A stretch of DNA of 64,000 nucleotides from assembly GCF_020164485.1 (NCBI RefSeq), contig NZ_JAIQZA010000017.1:26428-90427 (forward strand), in the 5' to 3' direction. Origin of the DNA: Salegentibacter tibetensis. GTDB taxonomy: Bacteria; Bacteroidota; Bacteroidia; Flavobacteriales; Flavobacteriaceae. Shown one piece after another: positions 8,730 through 17,886 of the stretch. The notes beneath the pieces were generated by a model. It had not been told where the DNA came from. It saw only the letters and a list, made by a program, of their open reading frames with translations, and ran no database searches. The position numbers and the translations under genes are program-made. The first letter of the stretch is position 1, and each line of letters begins with the position of its first letter.

Positions 8730-10181
8730 CTACACCTTTAGTTCTTCCGAAAAAATGGAAAAACCTTGTTCCACACCTTTGTTTTCAATTAATTCCAAAG
8801 CATATGCAATATGCTTCTTTAAACCCGGGATTGCAGTAAGGTCTTCCCCCCAGAGTTCTTTCTTCTGAAGAATATCCCTGGAAATATCTTTATAACTATG
8901 CTCTTCCCATACTTTTTTGAAGAAATCGGTAATCTCAGCATCGTCTTTTACCGGAAGTAATTTGCTTTCCCACTCCCCACGGTAGAACCTGATTAAACAA
9001 GCCATTGCATAAGTAAGACGAGGTGGCAATTCGCTATTTTTCTTTTGATAAGCAAGCAAACTAGGCAAAACACGCACTTTAAATTTTGAAATGGAATTAA
9101 GGGCTATACTCTCCAATTGGTGCTTTATAAAAGGGTTTCGAAAACGATCAAAAACTTCCCTGGCGAAAGTGTCTAATTCTTCTTTGTCCAAAGAAAGGGT
9201 AGGATTGATTTCTTCAAAAACAGCTTCTTTCACAAATTCTCCGGTAAAATTATTGTCTATGGTTTCTTTCACCGTTTCATTTCCATACAGCAAAGAAAAA
9301 GGCACCATAGTAGTATGTGCTCCATTTAGAATTCTTACTTTTCTGGTGCGGTAAGGCTGCATATTCTTTACAACCAGTATATTTTCATCTATTTTATCAA
9401 ATGGGATTTTTTCTTTTAATTTTTCATCTCCCTCAATAACCCAAAGCAGAAAAACTTCAGCAGTCACAATAAGTTTATCTTCAAAATCAAGTTTTTTCTG
9501 ATAAGCTTCAACATCATCTTTTGGATATCCGGGAACTATGCGATCTACCAGGGTATTATGAAAACTATTAGATTGATTAATCCATTCACCGAATTCCTTT
9601 TCAAGCTTCCACAATTCTGAATATTTCAGAATAATCTCTTTAAGTGCATCTGCATTATGGTTAATTAATTCACAAGGAATTATGCTTAAGCCTTTATTTT
9701 TATCTCCTCTAAAATGCTGAAAACGCTTATAAAGTAAAGCGGTAAGCTTGGCCGGAAAACTATTATGTGGAGTTCCTTCCAGAGCATCCTTTTCATCGTA
9801 TGCAATACCTGCTTCTGTAGTATTAGAAATAACGAATTGTAACTGCTCTTCTTTTGCCAGTGACATATACTCCGCATAATCATCCCAAGGATTAATTCCT
9901 TTTTGTATACAGGAAATGGTTCGTTGCTCCTCAATCTCCTTTCCATTTTTAATTCCGCGCATAAAAAGGTTGTACAAGCCATCCTGCTCGTTAAGCATAG
10001 ATATCATTCCCGAAGCAATAGGTTGCACCACCGCCACCCCGGCATTAAACCCAGCCTGTTCATTCATCTTATCTATCACATAATCTACAAAGGCTCGCAA
10101 AAAATTTCCTTCGCCAAACTGAATTACTTTTATTGGAAGTTTGTTATCAATTCCTGTATTTTTTCTGTTTAGTTTTTTCAT
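8730..10181 (-). CDS. uxaB: Tagaturonate reductase (altronate oxidoreductase)
   Basis: The 483-residue protein belongs to the long-chain mannitol dehydrogenase family. It has the N-terminal Rossmann motif QFGEGNFLRAF (about 21-31) and the C-terminal ILNGAHT block. UxaB reduces D-tagaturonate to D-altronate with NADH, between UxaC and UxaA. It ends at the start of uxaA and begins 25 bp after the TRAP large permease stop, so it is embedded in the uronate operon. The length is normal. Confidence 0.93.
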   Translation of the reverse strand: MKKLNRKNTGIDNKLPIKVIQFGEGNFLRAFVDYVIDKMNEQAGFNAGVAVVQPIASGMISMLNEQDGLYNLFMRGIKNGKEIEEQRTISCIQKGINPWDDYAEYMSLAKEEQLQFVISNTTEAGIAYDEKDALEGTPHNSFPAKLTALLYKRFQHFRGDKNKGLSIIPCELINHNADALKEIILKYSELWKLEKEFGEWINQSNSFHNTLVDRIVPGYPKDDVEAYQKKLDFEDKLIVTAEVFLLWVIEGDEKLKEKIPFDKIDENILVVKNMQPYRTRKVRILNGAHTTMVPFSLLYGNETVKETIDNNFTGEFVKEAVFEEINPTLSLDKEELDTFAREVFDRFRNPFIKHQLESIALNSISKFKVRVLPSLLAYQKKNSELPPRLTYAMACLIRFYRGEWESKLLPVKDDAEITDFFKKVWEEHSYKDISRDILQKKELWGEDLTAIPGLKKHIAYALELIENKGVEQGFSIFSEELKV

Positions 10182-10206
10182 AAAATTAAATTTTCGGGAT
10201 AATTAA

Positions 10207-11496
10207 TTATTCAAATAAGGCCGGTAACCAAAGGCTAATAGCCGGGATAAATGTGATTAGCAAAAGAACAATAGCCATCACCACATAAAGTGGTAACAAG
10301 GGTTTAATTACTTTTTGTATAGTTGTTTTGGCGACACTAACCCCAATAAAGAGCACTGAACCTACTGGTGGTGTGCAAAGACCAACACATAAATTCATTA
10401 CCATAATAATCCCAAAATGTACCGGATCTATACCTAGGTTTTCCATTATCGGTAAAAATATTGGAGTAAAAATCAGGATTGCAGGGGTCATATCCATAAA
10501 AGTCCCTACAAACAGTAGTAAGAGGTTAATTATCAATAGAATCACAAATTTATTATCGCTCAATCCTAATAAAACATCACTAACCGATTGTGGGATATTT
10601 TCAAAAGACATTACCCAGGACATACTCATAGATGTAGCTATAAGCAACATTACTATAGCTGTCGTTCCTACGGAATTAAGAAATATATCATACAGCTTTT
10701 TTAAGTTTAATTGCCGGTAAATTCCTGAAAGTATCAGGGTATACAAAACTGCAATAGCTGAAGCCTCTGTTGCTGTAAATATTCCCGAAACGATCCCTCC
10801 AATTACCACAATAAGTAAAAACAGACTGGGGAAGGCATCTAAAAAAGTATAGCCAATTCTTTTAAAACTACTTCTCTCCCCCGGTGGATACTTTTTCTTT
10901 TTAATCCAAAAAGCTGCAGTAAGCATAAGTGCAAGTCCCATTAAAATACCGGGGATATAACCCGCAAGAAAAAGAGCAGCAATAGACACCCCTCCACTGG
11001 CCAAAGAATAAACTATTAAAACGTTAGATGGTGGAATAACCAAACCTGTAGTAGATGCAGTAACATTGATTGCGGCACCAAATTCTTTTGAATAATTTTC
11101 TTTTTCCATTCTTGGCCCCAAAATCCCACCAATAGCCGAAGTAGCCGCTACCGCAGATCCAGAAATTGCACCAAAAAGCATGGCTGCAATTACATTTACG
11201 TAAATCAATCCACCGGGTAAGGCGCCAATAAGCGCTTTAGCAAAATCTATGAGTTTTGTAGCAATTCCGCCCTGATTCATAATTTGTCCTGCCAGGATAA
11301 AAAATGGAATGGCCAGTAAGGAGAAACTATCTAAACCTGTTGCCATTCTTTGCGCTACCGTAGTATATGCTGCCATGGAATCTATAGAAACCAACATGGT
11401 AAGTACGCAGGATATACCTATAGACCAGGCTACAGGCACCCCGATACTAAGCAGGATTAAAAATGAAATTACCAGTATTAATACTTCTAACATCAT
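10207..11496 (-). CDS. dctM: TRAP transporter large permease (DctM family)
   Basis: The 429-residue protein is hydrophobic throughout, with about a dozen membrane segments and Gly/Pro-rich motifs typical of DctM. It is the ion-coupled transport subunit of a tripartite TRAP system, working with the small permease and the binding protein encoded just upstream. The first two codons are both ATG. The start overlaps the DctQ stop by 4 bp (ATGA type), a sign of coupled translation. The location between KDG-pathway genes suggests galacturonate or unsaturated uronate as cargo. Confidence 0.93.
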   Translation of the reverse strand: MMLEVLILVISFLILLSIGVPVAWSIGISCVLTMLVSIDSMAAYTTVAQRMATGLDSFSLLAIPFFILAGQIMNQGGIATKLIDFAKALIGALPGGLIYVNVIAAMLFGAISGSAVAATSAIGGILGPRMEKENYSKEFGAAINVTASTTGLVIPPSNVLIVYSLASGGVSIAALFLAGYIPGILMGLALMLTAAFWIKKKKYPPGERSSFKRIGYTFLDAFPSLFLLIVVIGGIVSGIFTATEASAIAVLYTLILSGIYRQLNLKKLYDIFLNSVGTTAIVMLLIATSMSMSWVMSFENIPQSVSDVLLGLSDNKFVILLIINLLLLFVGTFMDMTPAILIFTPIFLPIMENLGIDPVHFGIIMVMNLCVGLCTPPVGSVLFIGVSVAKTTIQKVIKPLLPLYVVMAIVLLLITFIPAISLWLPALFE

Positions 11497-11960
11497 ACTA
11501 AATACTGTTTAGGGTTCAATAGTTCATTTATTTTATAGATAATTACAAGCACCCCACTAATTGGAATAACGGTATAAACAGCCCCAAGGGGAATATTAAG
11601 TGCGGCCGAGGTTTGTCCCAGTAAATAATTCAGGTATACTAAATTACTACCACCAATTACCAGCACTAAAAGACAGAAAAGGATAATAAGCAAGTTGATT
11701 CCCATTCGGAGTTTTACTCGGTTTTTGAGACTTAGTTTGGGCGCTAAAATATCTATGGAAAGGTGCTGTTGTTGACCAGCAACATAAGCTGCCCCCAAGA
11801 TGCCTATCCAAATTAATAGATACCGTGCAATCTCTTCAGTAAAAGAACTGGAGGCCTGTAGGATATACCTGGAAAACACCTGCCAGGAAACGGCTGTTAC
11901 CATAACTGCCATTAAAAACACCAGCAGCGATCCTAAAATTTTATCTAGAATATGTTTCAT
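11493..11960 (-). CDS. dctQ: TRAP transporter small permease (DctQ family)
   Basis: The 155-residue protein has four predicted membrane segments, the usual size and topology for DctQ. A conserved-looking block RYLLIWIGILGAAYVAG sits in the second helix. It bridges DctP and DctM. It starts 4 bp after the DctP stop and overlaps DctM by 4 bp, so the three components are tightly linked in the order P-Q-M. Confidence 0.92.
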   Translation of the reverse strand: MKHILDKILGSLLVFLMAVMVTAVSWQVFSRYILQASSSFTEEIARYLLIWIGILGAAYVAGQQQHLSIDILAPKLSLKNRVKLRMGINLLIILFCLLVLVIGGSNLVYLNYLLGQTSAALNIPLGAVYTVIPISGVLVIIYKINELLNPKQYLV

Positions 11961-11964
11961 AGTT

Positions 11965-12960
11965 TTACTTTACTGCCTGTATAGCATCAATAATTTTTTT
12001 CATTTCCGGGTCTTTGGAGAATTCTTCATACATAGGCTGAACCATTTCCCTAAAGTCCTCCTTTTTAGGATAAGTTACTTTCACACCGGCTTTTTGTATC
12101 TCTTCCAGGGCTTCCAATTCGGCCTCACGCCATAGTTTCTTCTCATATTCAGAAGATTCCATAGCAGCCTCTTTAAGCCATACTTTTTCCTCTTCAGAAA
12201 GTTTTTCCCACACAATTGTACTTATAAGCAATTCATCGGGAAGCGCGGTATGCTCATCTACCATATAATATTTACACACCTCATAATGCCTGGATAAATA
12301 GAAACTAGGCAGGTTATTTTCGGCCCCATCTACTATTCCCTGTTGTAAGGCAGTGTAAAGTTCGCCCCAGGCAATTGGTGTTGGGGAACCACCAAGCATT
12401 TGCACCATATTCATCGCAGTATTACTTTCCATAACCCGAAGTTTGAGCCCCTTAAGGTCTTCCGGGCTTTCCATTGGCTTTTTACCGTAGAAGCTTCTAC
12501 TTCCCGCATCGTAAAAGGTTAAACCTTTCAATCGTTTTCCTAATCCGTCATTTAAAAGTTTTTCGCCTAACTCGCTCTCCAAAACTTTAAACCGATGCTC
12601 GCGGTCACGGAATAAAAAAGGAAGTCCAAAAACCTTTAAACTGGGAATAAAATTCTCTAAAACTCCTGTCGAAACCTTTGTCATTCCCAAACTACCAATT
12701 TGAAGAAGTTCCAAAGACTCCCGCTCTGAACCTAATTGCTGATTAGGGTAAATATCAATTTCTATACTGCCGTTTGATTTTTCTTTAGCACGTTCTGCCA
12801 TATAAAGCATCGCTTCATGCACAGGATGTGAAGTATCCAACCCGTGCCCAAGTTTTATAACGGTAACATCCCTCTTTATCGCATCACAAGCACTAAGGCT
12901 GAAAATCACCAAAAAACAAAGACTAATTTTTAATGCACCAAGAAACCCTGCATTTCTCAT
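11965..12960 (-). CDS. dctP: TRAP transporter substrate-binding lipoprotein (DctP family)
   Basis: The 331-residue product has an SPII signal with lipobox SLSAC (Cys25), so it is a membrane-anchored binding protein, unlike the soluble DctP of proteobacteria. The DctP fold is supported by the block GLKLRVMES, which carries the Arg that normally pairs with the substrate carboxylate, and by the GELYTALQQGIVDGAEN motif. Expected ligands are uronates. The start codon overlaps the kdgA stop by 4 bp. Confidence 0.93.
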   Translation of the reverse strand: MRNAGFLGALKISLCFLVIFSLSACDAIKRDVTVIKLGHGLDTSHPVHEAMLYMAERAKEKSNGSIEIDIYPNQQLGSERESLELLQIGSLGMTKVSTGVLENFIPSLKVFGLPFLFRDREHRFKVLESELGEKLLNDGLGKRLKGLTFYDAGSRSFYGKKPMESPEDLKGLKLRVMESNTAMNMVQMLGGSPTPIAWGELYTALQQGIVDGAENNLPSFYLSRHYEVCKYYMVDEHTALPDELLISTIVWEKLSEEEKVWLKEAAMESSEYEKKLWREAELEALEEIQKAGVKVTYPKKEDFREMVQPMYEEFSKDPEMKKIIDAIQAVK

Positions 12961-13628
12961 GATTTGAATTTTTGAACGATTTCAAGAGCCGACTTTACTT
13001 TGTTGGTTATCTCTTTATAATCATAAGTGCCATCTAGATTCTTCTGAAATAATTTTGATCCTATACCTACACAATGCACTCCAGAGTCGAACCACTCCTT
13101 TAAATTTTCTTCGGAAGGACTTACTCCGCCTGTAGGCATTATACTACTCCATGGCATTGGTCCTTTAACGGCTTTTACAAAAGAAGGCCCGCCAACTTGC
13201 GCGCCTGGAAATATCTTTACTACTTCTGCACCCAGTTCCTGGGCATAGGAAATTTCTGTTACAGTGCCACAGCCAGGCATCCAGGCCACTTTTCTACGGT
13301 TACAGGTTTTGGCCATTTCCGCTTGTACAATTGGAGAAACTATAAAATTAGCACCCAGCTGAAGGTATAAAGAAGTAGTTCCTTCATCTATTACCGAGCC
13401 CACGCCAAGAATCATCCCGTCTAATTCTTTTGAAACATATTTATTGAGTTCTGCAAAAACCTCGTGGGCGAAATCGCCCCTGTTAGTAAATTCAAAAACC
13501 CTGGCACCGCCATCATAACAAGCTTTAATTACTTTTTTGCAAACCTCTAGTTCCTTATTATAGAAAACAGGTACTATTCCGGTTTTCCGCATAACCTGCA
13601 CTGTTTCAATCCTAGTATATTTTGCCAT
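12957..13628 (-). CDS. kdgA: KDPG aldolase (2-keto-3-deoxy-6-phosphogluconate aldolase)
   Basis: The 223-residue class I aldolase cleaves KDPG to pyruvate and glyceraldehyde-3-phosphate. The Schiff-base lysine lies in VVKIFPG (Lys138) and the general acid/base Glu in VFEF (Glu46). The C-terminal TGGVSPSEEN phosphate-binding block is present. Length is normal. It sits 15 bp after kdgK and overlaps dctP, so the last two steps of the pathway are made together with the importer. The same activity is also called Eda. Confidence 0.94.
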   Translation of the reverse strand: MAKYTRIETVQVMRKTGIVPVFYNKELEVCKKVIKACYDGGARVFEFTNRGDFAHEVFAELNKYVSKELDGMILGVGSVIDEGTTSLYLQLGANFIVSPIVQAEMAKTCNRRKVAWMPGCGTVTEISYAQELGAEVVKIFPGAQVGGPSFVKAVKGPMPWSSIMPTGGVSPSEENLKEWFDSGVHCVGIGSKLFQKNLDGTYDYKEITNKVKSALEIVQKFKS

Positions 13629-13643
13629 AATTTTTTCTAAATA

Positions 13644-14669
13644 TTATCTTTTAATCCTTCCACTGGTATTTCCGCGGGTAACTTCCATCACTTCCTCTAC
13701 GCTAACCAGGTTCGCATCTCCCAAAATAGTATGCTTTAAAGCACAGGCAGCATTGGCAAATTCCAATGTTTTTTGATCGTCAAAATTTTGCAAACCATAT
13801 AAAAGTCCCGCAGCATAAGCATCACCGGTACCAATTCTATCCACAACATCGGTAATTTCGAGTTCTTCGGTAGTAATGTATTCAGAGCCCGTCCAGGCCT
13901 GTCCGTAAATTTTCTGCCAGGAAGCGCTGAGACCGGTGCGTACCTTATCAAAAACTTTTTCAATTGAAGGATATGTTTGCATCAGCTTTTTGCTTGCGCT
14001 AATAAAGCCTTCCTCGTCAAATTTAAAATCGGTTTTTAAAATTTCATTGATTTCGTTTACTCCACCAATAAAAATATTGGAAAGTCCGGTAAGTTCTGCC
14101 AGGACTTCGCGTCCTTCCCTTCCGTATTTCCAGAGATTGCTGCGATAAGCCGGATCGGCCGAAACTGTAACAGCTTGCTTTTTTGCTTCTTTAAGTCCTG
14201 CTTTTAAAGTTTCGTAAGCTCCCTTAGAAATTCCGGGAGTGATTCCTGTCCAATGAAAATAGTCAGCATCTTTAAATATATTCTCCCAATCTACTTCTTC
14301 CGGAGAAATATTAGCAAAAGCGGCATTTAGACGATTATAGGCAATTTGGCTTGGGCGTATTGCTGCCCCCACTTCCAGGAAATAAAGACCTAACGGATGG
14401 TCAACTCTATTTATAGCAGACACATCCACCCCAAACTGACGGATAAAAGCTAAAGCCGCATCCCCAACCAAATCCTTGGAAACATTCGAAACATGCTTTA
14501 CTTCCAATCCAAAATAGGAAAGGGATTCCGCTACATTGAGTTCAGTCCCGCCAAAGAAAAACTCCAGGCTATTTGACTGTTGAAGTTTTTTGTTCCCTGA
14601 AGGAGACAAACGCATCAGCACTTCTCCAAAAGTCACTACCTTCCCGTTATTTCCACCTGATTTTTCCAT
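13644..14669 (-). CDS. kdgK: 2-keto-3-deoxygluconate kinase (PfkB family)
   Basis: The 341-residue PfkB-type kinase phosphorylates KDG to KDPG. The N-terminal GGTELNVAESL block matches the family substrate signature. The C-terminal RIGTGDAYAAG (about 278-288) holds the anion hole and catalytic base Asp283. The start overlaps the last base of the uxaC stop codon. It is the meeting point of the galacturonate and unsaturated-uronate branches encoded around it. Confidence 0.93.
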   Translation of the reverse strand: MEKSGGNNGKVVTFGEVLMRLSPSGNKKLQQSNSLEFFFGGTELNVAESLSYFGLEVKHVSNVSKDLVGDAALAFIRQFGVDVSAINRVDHPLGLYFLEVGAAIRPSQIAYNRLNAAFANISPEEVDWENIFKDADYFHWTGITPGISKGAYETLKAGLKEAKKQAVTVSADPAYRSNLWKYGREGREVLAELTGLSNIFIGGVNEINEILKTDFKFDEEGFISASKKLMQTYPSIEKVFDKVRTGLSASWQKIYGQAWTGSEYITTEELEITDVVDRIGTGDAYAAGLLYGLQNFDDQKTLEFANAACALKHTILGDANLVSVEEVMEVTRGNTSGRIKR

Positions 14670-16072
14670 TAAAAACCGAAATATTCTTTTGCATTGTGAT
14701 AACTAATATCGGCTATTGTTTTACCTACTAATTCCATATCATTAGGTAATTCTCCGCTAGCCATTTCCTGGCCAAACAAATTACATACAACCCTTCTAAA
14801 ATATTCGTGTCTCGGGTAAGAGAGAAAGCTTCTAGAATCTGTAAGCATTCCTATAAAGCAACTCACCATTCCCATATTTGAAAGGGCATTAAGTTGCTTA
14901 ATAATCCCATCTTTTTGGTCTAAAAACCACCAACCAGAGCCCAATTGCACTTTCCCTTTTATACTGCCATCATTGAAATTTCCAACCATCGTGGCGAACA
15001 CTTCATTGTCTGAAGGATTCAGATTATATAAAATGGTTTTGGTTAATTTATCTTTGCCGTCCAGAGTATCGAGAAATTTTGAAAGATTTTCAGCTTGTTC
15101 GTAATCGCCAATAGAATCCCAACCTGTATCAGGACCAAGTTGACGTAGCATACGTTTATTGTTATTACGCAAAGCGCCTAAATGGAATTGTTGCACCCAA
15201 CCAAACTCGTGGTAAGTTTCTCCCAAATACAATAAAATTGCACTTTTAAATTTTTCAGCCTCCAAATCTGAAATCGCTTCCCCTTTTCGTTTTTTACTGA
15301 AAATCTGATTTATTTCGTTATCATTAAACTTTTCTGAAGATATAAAATTCAATCCGTGGTCACATAATTTGCAGCCATTCTCATCAAAATGCTGAATTCG
15401 TTTTCGTAGCGCGTTTCGAAGATCTTCATAAGAATCTATTGAAATCTCAGCTACTTCACCCAGTTTGTCAAGATAATCATTATAATTATCGGCATCTATT
15501 AAAATTGATTTATCAGGACGAAAAGCCGTACTTACCTCTATTCCGAAATCACTTTTTGCTAACTGCTGGTGGTATTTCAAAGTATCCACAGGATCTTCTG
15601 TAGTACAAACAGTCTCAACATTCATCTGTTTTAAAAGTCCGCGACACGAATTTTCGGGCCTTTGCAATTGCTTGTTTACTTCCTCGTAAATCCGTTCAGC
15701 GGAATCTTCATTTAGCAATTCATCAATTCCGAAGTATCGTTTCAATTCTAAATGCGTCCAGTGATACAAAGGATTTCTTAAGGTATGCGGCACTGTTTTG
15801 GCCCATGCCATAAATTTCTCCTTATCGGAAGCATCTCCGGTTATATATTTTTCATTTACTCCCAAAGTTCGCATAGCACGCCATTTATAATGGTCTCCAG
15901 CAATCCATACCTGGGTAATATTTTCATAAACCCGATCTTCAGCTATTTCTTTGGGTGATAAATGGCAGTGATAATCTATAATAGGTTGCTTTGAAGCATA
16001 TTTAGTATAAAGCTCTTTTGCATATTTATTATCCAGAAGAAAATCGTCTTTTATAAATTTTTCTTTACTCAT
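14669..16072 (-). CDS. uxaC: Uronate isomerase
   Basis: The 467-residue protein is a member of the amidohydrolase superfamily that isomerises D-galacturonate to D-tagaturonate (and glucuronate to fructuronate). The metal-binding YHCHLSP motif (His35, His37) is intact, and a later segment RSFLSYPRHEYFRR fits the family active-site Arg and His residues. Length is normal. It is the entry step for saturated galacturonate and lies between kduD and kdgK. Confidence 0.94.
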   Translation of the reverse strand: MSKEKFIKDDFLLDNKYAKELYTKYASKQPIIDYHCHLSPKEIAEDRVYENITQVWIAGDHYKWRAMRTLGVNEKYITGDASDKEKFMAWAKTVPHTLRNPLYHWTHLELKRYFGIDELLNEDSAERIYEEVNKQLQRPENSCRGLLKQMNVETVCTTEDPVDTLKYHQQLAKSDFGIEVSTAFRPDKSILIDADNYNDYLDKLGEVAEISIDSYEDLRNALRKRIQHFDENGCKLCDHGLNFISSEKFNDNEINQIFSKKRKGEAISDLEAEKFKSAILLYLGETYHEFGWVQQFHLGALRNNNKRMLRQLGPDTGWDSIGDYEQAENLSKFLDTLDGKDKLTKTILYNLNPSDNEVFATMVGNFNDGSIKGKVQLGSGWWFLDQKDGIIKQLNALSNMGMVSCFIGMLTDSRSFLSYPRHEYFRRVVCNLFGQEMASGELPNDMELVGKTIADISYHNAKEYFGF

Positions 16073-16107
16073 CTTTTTTGTTTTGAGGATCTTAATTAAA
16101 AGTAATT

Positions 16108-16875
16108 TTATCGTCCCATCCAGCCACCATCAACCAGCATAACCGATCCATTCATATAATTTCCGGCAGCTGAAGCCAGTAATAAGGTTGGTCCTTTGAA
16201 GTCTTCTGGTTTCCCCCAACGCCCGGCTGGGATTCGTGCTAGAATAGCTTCGCTTCGGTCTTCATCTTCTCTTAATGCCTGGGTATTATCGGTTGCAATA
16301 TAACCCGGAGCAATAGCATTTACCTGAATACCCTTAGCAGCCCATTCGTTGGCAAAAGCTTTGGTAAGCTGACCAATCGCTCCTTTAGAAGCAGCATAGC
16401 CCGGCACAGTAATTCCGCCCTGAAAAGTAAGTAGTGAAGCCGTGAAAATGACTTTACCACTTCCGTTTTTCACCATTTCCTTACCAATTTCCCGGGTAAG
16501 GATAAACTGCGCGTTTTGATTCACTTCTATTACTTTATCCCAATATTCATCGGGATGCTCAGCAGCAGGTTTTCGCATAATTGTACCCGCATTATTGACT
16601 AATATATCAATTTGCTTATTTTCTGATTTCACCTTCTCAATAAACTGGTAAAGTGATTTTCTATCGGAAAAGTCACATTGATAGCCTTTAAAATTTTGAC
16701 CGATTTCATTAATACGTTTCTCTATTTTAGAACCATCCGGATCTAAAGACGCAGAAACTCCCAAAATATAGGCACCGGCCTCAGCCAAAGCTTCAGCCAT
16801 TGCAAAGCCAATCCCGCGCTTACAACCGGTAATTAAAGCAGTTTTCCCTTTTAAACTAAACAATTCCTCTATCAT
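16108..16875 (-). CDS. kduD: 2-dehydro-3-deoxy-D-gluconate 5-dehydrogenase (SDR)
   Basis: The 255-residue classical short-chain dehydrogenase has TGCKRGIG (16-23) for NAD binding, NNAG (94-97), catalytic Ser147, Tyr160 and Lys164 (YAASK). KduD reduces 2,5-diketo-3-deoxygluconate to KDG. It is placed 7 bp after kduI, the enzyme that makes its substrate, which supports this function over other SDR roles. Confidence 0.93.
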   Translation of the reverse strand: MIEELFSLKGKTALITGCKRGIGFAMAEALAEAGAYILGVSASLDPDGSKIEKRINEIGQNFKGYQCDFSDRKSLYQFIEKVKSENKQIDILVNNAGTIMRKPAAEHPDEYWDKVIEVNQNAQFILTREIGKEMVKNGSGKVIFTASLLTFQGGITVPGYAASKGAIGQLTKAFANEWAAKGIQVNAIAPGYIATDNTQALREDEDRSEAILARIPAGRWGKPEDFKGPTLLLASAAGNYMNGSVMLVDGGWMGR

Positions 16876-16882
16876 CTTTGGC

Positions 16883-17719
16883 TTATTTTAATTCGTGAGG
16901 TTCAACCCCGTCCATATCTCCATAATCAAGGTTTTCTCCTGCCATACCCCAAATAAAAGTATAGTTAGAAGTCCCAGCGCCGGAGTGAATGGACCATTCA
17001 GGAGAAATCACCGCCTGGTGGTTTTTCATAAAAATATGACGTGTTTCTTGCGGTTGCCCCATAAAATGACTAATAGTTTGCCTCTCTTCCAGGTCGAAAT
17101 AGAAATATACTTCCATCCTACGAGTGTGAGTATGTGGCGGCATGGTATTCCAAACGTTACCTTCTTTAAGCTCAGTCATTCCCATTTGCAGCTGGCAGGT
17201 ATCTACTATACTATTCACTAACAATTTGTTGATTTTACGTTTATTGGAATATTTACTATCCCCAAGCTCAACAACTTCAGCCTCAGCCATGGTAACTTTC
17301 TTTACGGGATATTCTTTATGAGCGGGAGCGGAATTCAAATAAAAATAAGGTTGCTCGCCATCGGCTGCTTCAAAGAATACTTCTTTATTTCCACGGCCTA
17401 CGTAAAGGGCTTCTTTGTGACCCAATTCATAAACTTCACCATCTACAGTGACTTGACCCTTACCGCCTACGTTGATCACACCAAGTTCACGGCGCTCCAG
17501 AAAGTAATCGGCTTTAAGGTAATCAATTGTATCTAATTTAATTTTCTTACTTACCGGAAAGGCACCTCCCGCAATATAGCGATCGTACATCGTGTAGGTT
17601 AGATTGATCTCATCTTTTTTGAACAAATCAGGGATTAGAAAGTGTTCCCGAAGTTCTTCTGTTGTATACTTTTTTACATCATCAGGGTGATGTGCAAATC
17701 TAAATTCTGAATTGGTCAT
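16883..17719 (-). CDS. kduI: 5-keto-4-deoxyuronate isomerase
   Basis: The 278-residue cupin isomerises 5-keto-4-deoxyuronate (from spontaneous opening of unsaturated uronate) to 2,5-diketo-3-deoxygluconate. The zinc ligands known for the E. coli enzyme are in the same register here: His196, His198, Glu203 and His245. It heads the uronate operon; its start is 92 bp downstream of an operator and promoter at 17811-17855. Its presence implies that unsaturated products of the PL lyases are consumed. Confidence 0.95.
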   Translation of the reverse strand: MTNSEFRFAHHPDDVKKYTTEELREHFLIPDLFKKDEINLTYTMYDRYIAGGAFPVSKKIKLDTIDYLKADYFLERRELGVINVGGKGQVTVDGEVYELGHKEALYVGRGNKEVFFEAADGEQPYFYLNSAPAHKEYPVKKVTMAEAEVVELGDSKYSNKRKINKLLVNSIVDTCQLQMGMTELKEGNVWNTMPPHTHTRRMEVYFYFDLEERQTISHFMGQPQETRHIFMKNHQAVISPEWSIHSGAGTSNYTFIWGMAGENLDYGDMDGVEPHELK

Positions 17720-17810
17720 AATTAAAAAAATTTTGATTAATTAAAAAAATCAATGAGTACGATATCAGGTTTCCCAAATTTAAAGCATCCTGTACATACC
17801 TGATGAAAAA

Positions 17811-17855
17811 TGTAATCGATTACACAAATGTACTGTTTACATCTTAAAAATCAAA
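17811..17855 (-). promoter_or_regulatory. LacI operator and promoter of the uronate/TRAP operon
   Basis: The perfect palindrome TGTAATCGATTACA is at 17811-17824. On the minus strand it is preceded by TACATTTG (17825-17832, exact TAnnTTTG -7 box) and, after exactly 19 bp, by TTTG (17852-17855, -33). The operator therefore covers the predicted transcription start, which suits repression. Confidence 0.85.
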
Positions 17856-17886
17856 TTCTCCAGTCTATTCTTTCCCGATACTGCAT

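Noticed and set aside
8709..8730. GTG start for uxaA overlapping the uxaB stop
   Set aside because: It would add seven Lys-rich residues foreign to the family; the ATG at 8709 is preferred, though coupling through the overlap remains possible.
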